This document shows positions 25,782 through 33,899 of a stretch of DNA of 64,000 nucleotides, piece after piece. This DNA is from Nocardia blacklockiae. Lineage in GTDB: Bacteria > Actinomycetota > Actinomycetes > Mycobacteriales > Mycobacteriaceae. The number at the start of each line of letters is the position of its first letter. Position 1 is the first letter of the stretch. Under the pieces are notes generated by a model that made no database searches, had not been told where the DNA came from, and saw nothing but the letters and a program-made list of their open reading frames with translations. The translations under genes and the position numbers were made by a program. The DNA is taken from positions 16,131 through 80,130 of the forward strand of contig NZ_JADLRJ010000021.1 in the NCBI RefSeq assembly GCF_015477355.1. The letters run 5' to 3'.

Positions 25782-26050
25782 ACGCCTCGCCGATGGCGCG
25801 CGCCAGGCGAGGTCGGCGCAGCAGCTCCGCAGTGGGATCGCCGGTGTCGGTGCGGAGCAGGAAGGAGCCGACGCCTCGTGCGGGTTTCCCGCCGCGGGCG
25901 TAGTGGGTGGCGAGCGCGTCGAACAGGGCCTCCCCGTCGCAGTTGGGTGCCGAGGATCCAGGTGAACAGGGCGACGGTGGCCAGCACCGACCAGTGTGCG
26001 CCCAGGCGGATTCCGGCGATCCGGCCCAGTGGGATCGTTTCGTTCAGCAT
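25780..26050 (-). pseudogene. Truncated Rip3-like site-2 protease (M50) N-terminus
   Basis: The minus strand from 26050 starts MLNETIPLGRIAGIRLGAHW and continues SVLATVALFTWILGTQL, the first membrane helix of M50 site-2 proteases of the Rip3 (Rv2625c) type, a DosR-regulon member in M. tuberculosis. After this, at about 25945, the frame loses all resemblance; the HExxH helix is absent. Another frame then reads ARGVGSFLLRTDTGDPTAEL and RRPRLARAIGEAF, which may be the tail of a different gene, perhaps an erythromycin-esterase-type protein, joined by deletion. The start lies 17 bases beyond the DUF2267 stop. Confidence 0.6.
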
Positions 26051-26066
26051 GGGGGAACCCTTCGTC

Positions 26067-26702
26067 TCAGCTTCGGGGCGCGGCGGAGCCGATGAGGCCT
26101 TCGGAGAGCAGCATGTGGTGGACCTGCTGGGCGGCGGAGACTCGGCGGGTGGTGTCGAATTCGCTGCCGGGCAGCTCTTCCAGGCCGCGGGCGAGCACGG
26201 CCACCGCCTCCGACAGCGTTTGCAGCCGCGCCTCGAGATCGGGTGCGGACGCGGTGCCGTTGCCGATGTGCTCGGGCGGCTCGATGCCTTGCAGAACGGT
26301 TCGCAGGCGCTGCGGCAGCACGGCGAGGACGTGGTCGAGCTGGCCGGGGGAGAACAGTTCGGCGAGGGTGTCGGTCACGGTGCCGAGCAGCGCGACGGCC
26401 TCCGTGCGGGCGACCCCCGCGTCGTCGGCGAAGCGGTCGAGGAACGAGGTGACGTCGTGGGCCACGGGCACATGCCCGGGAACCCAGCCCTCGTAGAACG
26501 CGCCGCGCACCAGCTCGGGCAACTGGGCGCTCAGGTGGGCGGCCGAGGCGACGGGGAGCCGGTCGCGCACGACCCGCAACCAGGCCAGCAGCACTCGGTA
26601 GGCGTGGTGGTGATCGGAGGTGTGCAGCGCCTCGGTGACCGCGTGCAGCCAGTCGTGGGCGGTCCGGACTGCGGGGGCGAAGGGATCATCTCGGTAGGAC
26701 AT
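26067..26702 (-). CDS. DUF2267 protein
   Basis: A 211-residue helical protein. Residues 8-135 match the DUF2267 pattern (AHDWLHAVTEAL, HHAYRVLLAWLRVVRDRLP, AAHLSAQLPELVRGAFYEGW), a duplicated four-helix unit found widely in stress and dormancy gene groups but of unknown function. The C-terminal 60 residues are helical and unique. It follows the flavodoxin gene by 12 bases and is probably its operon partner under the shared Hsp20-side promoter region. Confidence 0.8.
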   Translation of the reverse strand: MSYRDDPFAPAVRTAHDWLHAVTEALHTSDHHHAYRVLLAWLRVVRDRLPVASAAHLSAQLPELVRGAFYEGWVPGHVPVAHDVTSFLDRFADDAGVARTEAVALLGTVTDTLAELFSPGQLDHVLAVLPQRLRTVLQGIEPPEHIGNGTASAPDLEARLQTLSEAVAVLARGLEELPGSEFDTTRRVSAAQQVHHMLLSEGLIGSAAPRS

Positions 26703-26714
26703 GGGTTGCGGTCC

Positions 26715-27257
26715 TCACGGGTGGATGACGGAGGTCTGCCGCTGCGGGAGGCGCAGGGTTGCGGCGATGGTGTCGGTCCAGGCGGCGATGGCGGTCCAGT
26801 CCCGCAGGTCGCCGTAGCGGGCACCGCCCAGCAGCCGGTAGCGGATCCGGGCCGGCAGGTCGACGCCGATGCGCTCGTAATGCCCGGCGAACGCCCGATA
26901 GTCTCTCGCGGAGATCGAATCACGCAGCGCCGCGATCTGTTTGGGTACCCGGCGGCCGATCGGCCCGCGTAGCGCGGCATCGATGCCGACGCTGAACATC
27001 CACACGCGCCGCAGCGCGAGGTCGTCGCGGTGATGGCGCACGAAGGCGACGGCGGCGGGCAGAAAGGCGCGGTCGTGCACCGCGCTGCCGAGCACGACCG
27101 CGTCGAACCGGGACAGTTCGGGCGCGTGCTCGACGTCGGCGACCTCCACGACGGCGCCGCGGTCGGCCAGGACGGCACCGATGAATTCGGCGATCTCGCG
27201 GGTCGATCCTTGCACGGTGGCATACACGACGGCGACGTGAGGTTTGTTCGCGTTCAT
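26715..27257 (-). CDS. Flavodoxin-domain protein
   Basis: A 180-residue protein with the FMN phosphate loop YATVQGSTREIAEFIG at the N-terminus and a core FDAVVLGSAVHDRAFLP, as in protoporphyrinogen-oxidase-like HemG flavodoxins. It ends with a WTAIAAWTDTIAATL helix. It is a paralogue of the protein at 53690-54274. The start at 27257 begins the homology. Divergent from hsp20 across about 210 bases holding two DosR-like boxes. Role inferred: low-potential electron transfer under oxygen limitation. Confidence 0.85.
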   Translation of the reverse strand: MNANKPHVAVVYATVQGSTREIAEFIGAVLADRGAVVEVADVEHAPELSRFDAVVLGSAVHDRAFLPAAVAFVRHHRDDLALRRVWMFSVGIDAALRGPIGRRVPKQIAALRDSISARDYRAFAGHYERIGVDLPARIRYRLLGGARYGDLRDWTAIAAWTDTIAATLRLPQRQTSVIHP

Positions 27258-27315
27258 GCCACACAGCCTGCTCGCAGCGGATCGTCCTGGTGAGAGGCGT
27301 GCTTCCCGCCGCGGC

Positions 27316-27377
27316 CGGGACAAAGGTCATTGCGCGGGTACGGCCGTCGCCGGTGCGGCCGGGACTTCGGTCATCGC
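27316..27377. promoter_or_regulatory. Two DosR-like boxes between flavodoxin and hsp20
   Basis: CCGGGACAAAGGTCATTG (27316-27333) and GCCGGGACTTCGGTCATCG (27359-27377) are two similar DosR-type sites, centres 43 bases apart, placed 150 to 90 bases before the hsp20 start and 60 to 120 bases from the divergent flavodoxin start. Two sites also precede the hspX gene of M. tuberculosis. Downstream, the sequence CTACTCGATG resembles one at 59114, behind another box. Confidence 0.6.
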
Positions 27378-27466
27378 GCGCGACTACTCGATGCCCTACT
27401 CGCGCCGCGACGGCGAACGTGAAATCGACGGTGTCGGACAAACGTTCGCCGATTCGAGGAGTGATC

Positions 27467-27889
27467 ATGAATCTGCTTCCCGCCCACCGGCCGGGCTCGC
27501 TGCTGTCGGAATTCGCCGATCTCTGGAATGCCTTCCCGCCGAGCCGCGCACCGATCTTCGGCGCCCATCTGCTCCGGGTGGAGGACACCGTCGAGGACGG
27601 GCGCTACGTGGTGCGCGCGGAGATCCCCGGTGTCGATCCGGAGAAGGACGTCGAGGTGTCGGTGCAGAACGGGCAGCTCACCATCAAGGCCGAGCGCAGC
27701 GAGAAACACGAGGAGAAAGGGCGTTCGGAGTTCAGCTACGGCTCGTTCGTCCGCACCGTCGCGCTGCCGGCCGGTGCGCGCGAGGAGGACATCGAAGCCG
27801 AATACCGCCAGGGCATCCTCACCGTCACGGTGCCCGTGAGCGAGCCGGTGGCGCAGGCCAAGAACGTCCAGGTCAAGTCCGGCGACTAG
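27467..27889 (+). CDS. Hsp20 / alpha-crystallin small heat shock protein
   Basis: A 140-residue small heat shock protein. The alpha-crystallin domain spans about residues 40-130, with the conserved RAEIPGVDPEKDVEVSVQNG start, GRSEFSYGSFVRTVALP and the GILTVTVPVSE end (the GxLT motif). It holds unfolding proteins under stress and is the counterpart of HspX/Acr in the DosR regulon. The ATG at 27467 follows CGAGGAG by five bases; a GTG two codons upstream is possible. Confidence 0.93.
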   Translation: MNLLPAHRPGSLLSEFADLWNAFPPSRAPIFGAHLLRVEDTVEDGRYVVRAEIPGVDPEKDVEVSVQNGQLTIKAERSEKHEEKGRSEFSYGSFVRTVALPAGAREEDIEAEYRQGILTVTVPVSEPVAQAKNVQVKSGD

Positions 27890-27988
27890 GCACTCGGACG
27901 TCAGCAAGGACAGGCGGGTACACCGCCCGGGCCCGGGTATGAGCCCGCCACTTCCCCGCAGTGGCGCGACGACCATTCTGGAGGCGCG

Positions 27989-28915
27989 ATGACGCAGTGG
28001 CACAACGACATACACCACTCGGCAGCGGCTGCGGTAGTGGTCGGCGTCGACGGTTCGCCAGGCGCGACGACAGCGCTGGACTGGGCTGCGGACCTGGCCG
28101 ACCGGCGCGGCCGCGAGTTGCGCGTCGTGCACGGGGCCGACGCGGCCGGCCTGCGCCTGCTCCACCAGCGGTACGGCAAGCGGATGCCCGAACTCGGCGG
28201 GCATCTGCGAGCACAGGACGCGAGGACGGCCGACGAGGCCGTCCGGCGAGTGCGCGCTCGGCATCCGCGGCTGCGCGTATCCGTCGGAGTGTCGGACGAG
28301 AACCCCGCCGGGCTGTTGATCCGGCACAGTGCCACGGCGTATCGGCTGGTGATCGGCCCGAGCGGAACCAGCGCCGTGCCCGGCCATCTCGGTTCGATAC
28401 TGCTCACGATCGCCGCGCACGCCGAGGGCGCGGTGGCCGTGGTGCGCACCGATCCCGACTCGGGTCACCGGGTCCGCGAAGACGGCCCTGTGGTGGTGGG
28501 CATCGACGGAAGCCCGGTGAGCGAGGAGGCGCTCGCCGCGGCCTTCGAGGAAGCCGCCGAGCGCAAGGCCGAACTGGTCGCGGTCCACGCCTGGAGCGAC
28601 CTGGACCTCGGCTGGATGGCGGGCCAGTTCCAGTTGCTCGTCCCGGTGAACGACATCGGCGAGACCGAGCGCGAAATACTCGCCGAGCGCCTGGCCGGGT
28701 GGCAGGAACAGTACCCGGACGTCCCGGTGGCGAGGCGCAAGTATCTGGCCGATCCCGTTGCGGCACTGCGGGAGTGGTCGAAATCGGCGCAGCTGCTGGT
28801 GGTCGGCAGCCACGGCCGCGGCGGCTACCTGGGCATGCTGCTGGGATCGACCTCGAACGCCCTGGTGCAGCACGCGCAGTGCCCTGTGCTGGTGGTCCAT
28901 CCGGAGCGGAGGTGA
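27989..28915 (+). CDS. Tandem-domain universal stress protein
   Basis: A 308-residue protein with two Usp domains (about 14-150, 162-305). The first has a degenerate nucleotide loop (IGPSGTSAVPGHLGSILL); the second is canonical (VGSHGRGGYLGMLLGSTSNA), so only one ATP site may work. The ATG at 27989 has GGAGG six bases upstream. It lies 99 bases after hsp20 and may share its promoter; no separate DosR box is evident in the gap. Confidence 0.9.
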   Translation: MTQWHNDIHHSAAAAVVVGVDGSPGATTALDWAADLADRRGRELRVVHGADAAGLRLLHQRYGKRMPELGGHLRAQDARTADEAVRRVRARHPRLRVSVGVSDENPAGLLIRHSATAYRLVIGPSGTSAVPGHLGSILLTIAAHAEGAVAVVRTDPDSGHRVREDGPVVVGIDGSPVSEEALAAAFEEAAERKAELVAVHAWSDLDLGWMAGQFQLLVPVNDIGETEREILAERLAGWQEQYPDVPVARRKYLADPVAALREWSKSAQLLVVGSHGRGGYLGMLLGSTSNALVQHAQCPVLVVHPERR

Positions 28916-28992
28916 ATTCGTCTGTTCGCCCGCCTCGGTCACCGTGCATGACCGGACATCGCCGAGCGTGAAAGCCGTCGAGGCGGTGCACC

Positions 28993-29061
28993 ATGTCCGA
29001 AGGCCCTCTCGCGCGGGGACTTTCGCTTCTGTGGCGCATTGCGGCCGCCGCAGATCATCGA
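28993..29061 (+). promoter_or_regulatory. Tandem DosR-like boxes before the GH65 gene
   Basis: ATGTCCGAAGGCCCTCT (28993-29009, reverse form) is directly followed by GCGGGGACTTTCGCTTCTG (29013-29031). GATCATCGA lies at 29053-29061, 35 bases after GACTTT, the position taken by GATGCTGAA in three other promoters here. The GH65 start is at 29114. Confidence 0.55.
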
Positions 29062-29113
29062 GCTGTGACCCGGGCGGCACCGCCGGACAGTCCACCGGAA
29101 CGGAGTAGGTGCG

Positions 29114-31189
29114 ATGAACGGCGATGCCGACCCGGGAGATCCGCGCTGGACCATTCGGCAACAGCCGACCCGCCCCCGGGTGTCCGACGCCCCGGTATTC
29201 ACCGTCGGCGAGGCGGGATTCGCGACACGGGGCGTGTCGGAGGAATCGGTGCGTGAGGCTTCGGGGGTGCTCAGCGGGGGTGTGTACACCGGAGCCGGTG
29301 AGTTCCAACATCTATTGGAAGGGCCCGTCTGGACCCGCCTGCGGTTGCGGCCGCCGACGGTGTCGACGGAGACGGTGCTCGATCTCTATCGGGGAGTGCT
29401 GTGCCGCACCGAGACCGCGGACGGCGGCCGCTTCCGCAGCCTGCGCTTCGGGTGCGCCGACCGGCCGGGCGTGTTCGCGATGCGGGCGGTGGCGGAGGCC
29501 GGCCGGATACAGCCGGAACCGCCCTTGTCGGCACCCGCGCCCGATTCTGGTGTCGAGGTGTCGGCGCCGCCGGAGCCGCGATCTTTGGCGGCGGACGAAA
29601 CAGCTTGCGTGCGAACGGCTTCCCCGGACGGTGCCGTCACCGCTGTCGCCGCCGACCGCTACACCCACGGCGGACTGAACCGCGTGGCGGCATACGCGAT
29701 CGACGGGAAAGACGGCGCGGGCGCTTCTCGGGCGGAGCGGGCGCTCGCCCGAGCCTGGGAGCGCGGGTTGGACGGCCTGTTGGGGGCGCACCAGGCGGTA
29801 TGGCGCCGGCGCTGGTCGGCGGTGGGAATCGAGCTCCCCGACGATCCGGACACCGAACTCGCGGTGCGATTCGCCCTGTTCGCGCTGTGGTGCAATGCCG
29901 GTGCCCACGGCGAATCGGCCGTCGGGGCACGGGGACTGTCCGGAACGGGCTATCGCGGTCACGTGTTCTGGGACGCAGACGCTTTCGTGCTGCCCGCGCT
30001 GGTGACCCTCGACCCGGCCGCGGCGGCGGCGATGGTTTCCTACCGGCTGCGCCGACTGCCGGCAGCACGGGCGCGGGCCGCGGCGGCAGGTTGTCGCGGG
30101 GCGCGCTTCCCGTGGGAGTCCGCCGCCGAGGGCACGGACGTCACGCCCGGCACCGGGTTTCTCGGCGGCACGCCGGTGCCGATCCGGACCGGTGCGCAGG
30201 AGGAGCACATCACCGCCGACGTCGCCTGGGCGGCGTGCCGATACGCCGAATGGTGCGGCGTACCCGGCTATCTCGAGACCACGGCGCGCCCGCTGCTGGT
30301 CGAGACGGCCCGCTACTGGGCGTCGCGGGTGTCGGTGGACGCGCACGGGCGCGCCCACCTGCTCGGGGTGATCGGCCCGGACGAGTATCACGAATCCGTC
30401 GACGACAACGCCTACACCAATGTGATGGCACGCTGGAATCTGCGTCGTGCTGCCCGACTGACACCTGAGACCGACTCGGAGGCAGAGGAATTCGCCGAAT
30501 GGGTTGACCTCGCGGAACGGATGGTGGATCAGCTCGGTCCCGACGGGCGCTATGAGCAGTTCCGCGGCTACGACGAGTTGGAGCCGTTGTCGGCGGCGTC
30601 GTTCGCCCCGCTGCCGGTCGCCGCCGACGTGTTGCTCGGGCAGGCTCGCGTAGCCGGCTCCCAGTTGATCAAGCAGCCGGACGTGTTGATGCTGCATCAC
30701 CTCGTTCCGGAGGAAACCGCCCCCGGGTCGCTGGCGGTGAACCTGGACTACTACGCCCCGCGTACCACGCACGGGTCGTCGCTGTCGCCGGCTGTGATGG
30801 CGAGTCTGTCGGCGCGTGCCGGCCGGCCCGACGAGGCACTCGAAATGCTCTCCGCGGCTTCGCGTCTCGATCTCGACGACCGCACGGCGACCACCGCCTC
30901 GGGCCTGCACCTGGCGAATCTCGCCGGAGTGTGGCAAGCCGTGCTGAGCGGCTTCGCGGGCATCGAGGTGCGCGGCGGGGTGCTGTCGGTGCGGCCGATG
31001 CTGCCGGCCCGCTGGTCGCGACTGGGCCTGGCATTCCGATGTCTGGGGCGGCGGATCCGGCTCGACATTGGGCCGAATGCGGTCACGGTGCGAGCCGACG
31101 GACCGGTCGTAGTGGCCATCGGGGATCATCCGCCGGCCGTGGCCTGCGGTGAAACACGGTGGCCCACAGGGGACAAGGAGGAACGATGA
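29114..31189 (+). CDS. GH65 glycoside hydrolase/phosphorylase (maltose/trehalose/kojibiose type)
   Basis: A 691-residue GH65 protein, usually a disaccharide phosphorylase acting with inverting chemistry. The catalytic Glu lies in GVIGPDEYHE. Other family marks are TGYRGHVFWDADAF, IRTGAQEEHITADVAWA, IKQPDVLMLHH and THGSSLSP. The length is slightly below the 750-790 typical, with a shortened N-terminal beta domain. It probably releases glucose phosphate from storage or compatible disaccharides during hypoxia. Its stop overlaps the start of the next Usp gene (ATGA). Confidence 0.88.
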   Translation: MNGDADPGDPRWTIRQQPTRPRVSDAPVFTVGEAGFATRGVSEESVREASGVLSGGVYTGAGEFQHLLEGPVWTRLRLRPPTVSTETVLDLYRGVLCRTETADGGRFRSLRFGCADRPGVFAMRAVAEAGRIQPEPPLSAPAPDSGVEVSAPPEPRSLAADETACVRTASPDGAVTAVAADRYTHGGLNRVAAYAIDGKDGAGASRAERALARAWERGLDGLLGAHQAVWRRRWSAVGIELPDDPDTELAVRFALFALWCNAGAHGESAVGARGLSGTGYRGHVFWDADAFVLPALVTLDPAAAAAMVSYRLRRLPAARARAAAAGCRGARFPWESAAEGTDVTPGTGFLGGTPVPIRTGAQEEHITADVAWAACRYAEWCGVPGYLETTARPLLVETARYWASRVSVDAHGRAHLLGVIGPDEYHESVDDNAYTNVMARWNLRRAARLTPETDSEAEEFAEWVDLAERMVDQLGPDGRYEQFRGYDELEPLSAASFAPLPVAADVLLGQARVAGSQLIKQPDVLMLHHLVPEETAPGSLAVNLDYYAPRTTHGSSLSPAVMASLSARAGRPDEALEMLSAASRLDLDDRTATTASGLHLANLAGVWQAVLSGFAGIEVRGGVLSVRPMLPARWSRLGLAFRCLGRRIRLDIGPNAVTVRADGPVVVAIGDHPPAVACGETRWPTGDKEER

Positions 31190-31899
31190 CCGTCATTCTG
31201 GTCTGCTCGTCGAACGCCGCGCAGGCCGTGGCGCGGGCACTGGCCGACGTCACGGGCGCCACGCCGCACACGGTCGATCCGGATCTGCCGGTCGAGGAGT
31301 ACCTGCTCGCCCTGTCCGACCCGGAGGTGGATTTCGGGGTACTGGCCCTCGATCGCGCGGGTTGGGAGATCGCCCAGGACGCGGGCAAACCGATCGTGCT
31401 GGTGCCGAACAGCCTGCGACCGGCCGACGTACCCGCCACCATCGAACATGTCCTGGTGCCGCTCGACGGCACCGACGAGGCGGCGCACGCGGTCGCGGAG
31501 ACCGTGCGGCTCTTCCGGGCGGCGGGAACGGAGATCGCGGTGCTGCACGTCTTCGACCGCAGCACGGTGCCCGCGTCCTGGGACCAGGCCGCGCACGCAC
31601 GCTCGGCGTGGGAGGAGGAGTTCCTGGCCCGCTATTGCGCGCCGCACCTGCCGGGAGCGCCACCGGCGCTGACCCTGCGCAGCGGCAGCCCGGGCGAGAC
31701 CGTCGTCGACGTCGCCGCGGAACAGGCGGACATGATCATCCTCGGCTGGTCGCAGCGGCTGCTGCCGGGCCGGGCGCAAACCGTGCGAAAGACCGTGGAC
31801 GCGGCGCCGGTCCCGGTGATGTTGATACCCGTGGTGTCGGTCCCGGCCGTGGGCAGGCACCGCGCCGGATCGGCACGGCTGAACGGACTGAATCATTGA
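31186..31899 (+). CDS. Universal stress protein, atypical
   Basis: A 237-residue protein. The C-terminal part (about 85-215) is one Usp domain opening with EHVLVPLDGTDEAAHAVAE and ending with ILGWSQRLLPGRAQTVRKTV, where the ATP-loop glycines are reduced, so nucleotide binding is doubtful. The N-terminal 80 residues look like a degenerate Usp half (VILVCSSNAAQAVARAL). Start overlaps the GH65 stop by four bases, so the two are coupled. Confidence 0.75.
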   Translation: MTVILVCSSNAAQAVARALADVTGATPHTVDPDLPVEEYLLALSDPEVDFGVLALDRAGWEIAQDAGKPIVLVPNSLRPADVPATIEHVLVPLDGTDEAAHAVAETVRLFRAAGTEIAVLHVFDRSTVPASWDQAAHARSAWEEEFLARYCAPHLPGAPPALTLRSGSPGETVVDVAAEQADMIILGWSQRLLPGRAQTVRKTVDAAPVPVMLIPVVSVPAVGRHRAGSARLNGLNH

Positions 31900-31961
31900 C
31901 ATTCCGGCGGCTTCGGTCGGTTCCGCCGGGCGTCACCGTTCGCGTAGCCGTGGTCCGTGTC

Positions 31962-32066
31962 GCGGCCCGAAAGTGCTGTTCGGGACTTTCGACCGCGGCA
32001 TCGGTGACTTGCCGCTGCGGCGCTGACCGGTGTTTCGGCCGAGCATGGATCGTCGGGCCGATTCGG
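31962..32066 (+). repeat. Copy B of the 105-base promoter-like repeat, leading into the DUF2231 gene
   Basis: Partner of 22334-22440. An inverted repeat at 31966-31992 (arms CCCGAAAGT and GGGACTTTCG) is followed by ATCGGTGACTTG and a CTGA 39 bases after GACTTT. The DUF2231 start lies 16 bases beyond the repeat, so the repeat carries promoter and leader. Confidence 0.75.
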
Positions 32067-32081
32067 TGAGAGGTTGTCGCG

Positions 32082-32615
32082 ATGGACATGTTGTTCGGGC
32101 TGCCCGCGCATCCGCTGCTGGTGCACGTGACCGTGGTCGCGATCCCGGTCGCGGCTGTGCTGGCCGCGCTGCTGGCGGTATTCCCGCGGCTGCCGCAACT
32201 GGTCAAGGTGACCGCGCTGGTGCTGGGCCTGGCGGGTGTGGTGCTGGCGCCGTTGATGGAGTCGTCCGGGGAGGCGCTCGAGAAGCGCGTGGTGCGGACG
32301 GCTGCGGTGGAGCGGCACGCCGATCTGGGGGAAAGCCTGCTGCCGTGGGTGATCGGATTGCTGGCGGTGATTGTGCTTGTGCTGGTTGCCGATCGGTGGC
32401 TGTCGCGCGCCGGGTCGGCAGCGGTCGGGTCGTCGCGTCGCGTCGCGCCGTCTCCGGCCGTGGCGCGGACGGTGCGGGTGGCGGTGGCGATCGTCGCGAT
32501 CGTGGTGGCGGCGGGCACGCTGGTTCAGACCGTGCGGATCGGCCACAGCGGAGCCCAGGCCACGTGGTCCACACCGGGCTCGACGGGACCCACAGTCGTG
32601 CAAGGCGGGCGGTGA
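32082..32615 (+). CDS. DUF2231 membrane protein
   Basis: A 177-residue protein with four predicted membrane helices (about 13-30, 40-58, 88-106, 128-148). The N-terminus MDMLFGLPAHPLLVHVTVVA, with its HPLLVH pair of histidines, is characteristic of DUF2231 proteins, some of which may bind haem or metal. GAGAGG precedes the ATG. The gene is driven by repeat copy B. Function unknown; the context suggests hypoxia or redox stress. Confidence 0.85.
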   Translation: MDMLFGLPAHPLLVHVTVVAIPVAAVLAALLAVFPRLPQLVKVTALVLGLAGVVLAPLMESSGEALEKRVVRTAAVERHADLGESLLPWVIGLLAVIVLVLVADRWLSRAGSAAVGSSRRVAPSPAVARTVRVAVAIVAIVVAAGTLVQTVRIGHSGAQATWSTPGSTGPTVVQGGR

Positions 32616-32710
32616 CCTGCAGCTTCCTGCCGAAGTTACGTGCCGTATGAACGGGGCCCGTCCCCGCATCTCGAGCAGAAGAGATTTCGTTGTGGTGAGG
32701 CGGCAGATCG

Positions 32711-33649
32711 TCAGCCGTGCGCGACGAAGAATGTCGCGCTGCCTGTTCCGGCGGCCAGGCAGTAGATCGCGAACGGTGTCAGGGTCTTGGTCTCGAAGTA
32801 GGCGACCAGGAATCTGATCGACAGATACGCGAGCACGCCGGCCACTACGCTTCCCGCTATCGCCGGACCCAGGATCGCGTGATTCTCCGGGCTGAACAGT
32901 TCCGGAGTCTTCAGCACGCCCGCGGCGAGGATGACGGGAGTCGCGAGCAGGAAGGCGAAACGGGCGGAGTCCTCGTGGTCCAAGCCCTTGAACAGTCCCG
33001 CGACAATCGTGCTGCCGGAACGGCTGATCCCCGGGAACAGCGCCGCGATCTGCGCGGACCCGATCAGCGCGGCGTCCTTCACCGGGGTCCGTGCCAGGCG
33101 CATATCCGAGGCGCGGGCCGGGTCGGCCACCGGAAGTACCACGGTGTCGTACAGCGCCGGATCGGCACCGCGCACGACCGGGGCCGGGGTTACCGCGCGA
33201 GCGCGAAGTAGTTCGGCCCCGAGCAGCACGACGCCGTTCAGCGCCAGGAGCACCGAGGTGGGCACCGGGGTGCCGAGATAGTTCCGCACGACCTTCTCCA
33301 ACAGCAACCCGGCCACGCCGACCGGGATGGTGGAAACCACCAGCAGCACGCCCAAGCGCGCCTCGGGTGTGCGAATCCGGCGCGTGCGCAGCACATCCCA
33401 GAGCCCGGTCACGATGCGCGCCCAATCGCGGCGGAAGAACACGACCAGCGCCAGCGCCGTCGCGACGTGCATCGCCACCAGCAGCGCGAGATACGGCGAA
33501 TGCGGCGCGGACATGTCGAGATCCCGCGCCCACTGCCCGCCGACCAAGGCCGGCAGCAGAATGCTGTGTCCCAGGCTGGATACCGGGAAGAGTTCGCTCA
33601 CCCCCTGCAGGGCGCCGACGACAACTGATTCGGTGTACGTGATGGCCAT
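32711..33649 (-). CDS. uppP: Undecaprenyl-diphosphate phosphatase
   Basis: A 312-residue membrane protein of the UppP/BacA family, which dephosphorylates undecaprenyl diphosphate to recycle the lipid carrier of cell-wall synthesis and gives bacitracin resistance. The first motif reads GVSELFPVSSLGHSIL and the second LFPGISRSGST, with about eight helices. The start at 33649 begins the homology; the frame upstream has no signal. It is longer than average because of an insert around residues 150-185. A dedicated extra copy next to dormancy genes suggests wall maintenance at low energy. Confidence 0.9.
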   Translation of the reverse strand: MAITYTESVVVGALQGVSELFPVSSLGHSILLPALVGGQWARDLDMSAPHSPYLALLVAMHVATALALVVFFRRDWARIVTGLWDVLRTRRIRTPEARLGVLLVVSTIPVGVAGLLLEKVVRNYLGTPVPTSVLLALNGVVLLGAELLRARAVTPAPVVRGADPALYDTVVLPVADPARASDMRLARTPVKDAALIGSAQIAALFPGISRSGSTIVAGLFKGLDHEDSARFAFLLATPVILAAGVLKTPELFSPENHAILGPAIAGSVVAGVLAYLSIRFLVAYFETKTLTPFAIYCLAAGTGSATFFVAHG

Positions 33650-33899
33650 GCGGGCGTCCTGTCGGATCGAAAACCGAGTCGGTGGCACACTAGCGGCCGC
33701 TCGCCGCGGCCTTCCTGAGAGGTGCGGACGGCAGCGGAAGCACAGGTCGGTCTGACCACGACCACCTCGACAGTCGAGTTCGGCACGCATCCCACGACGG
33801 AGGTCACCGCGTGGATGGTCTTTTCGCCCTGCCGTCCGCGGGTGGCCGCGTCGTTGACTGAACGGGACCGACCACGATTTCGTGCGATCCGGAGGCGAG

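Noticed and set aside
29312-31129. A 605-codon minus-strand open frame opposite the GH65 gene
   Set aside because: Composition is Arg/His/Gly-rich without any family motif, while the plus strand encodes a full GH65 protein with all catalytic motifs. It is an antisense shadow in GC-rich DNA.
33722-33899. Short open frames in the gap between uppP and the ligase gene
   Set aside because: No ribosome site or family; they extend into the ligase gene in the wrong frame.
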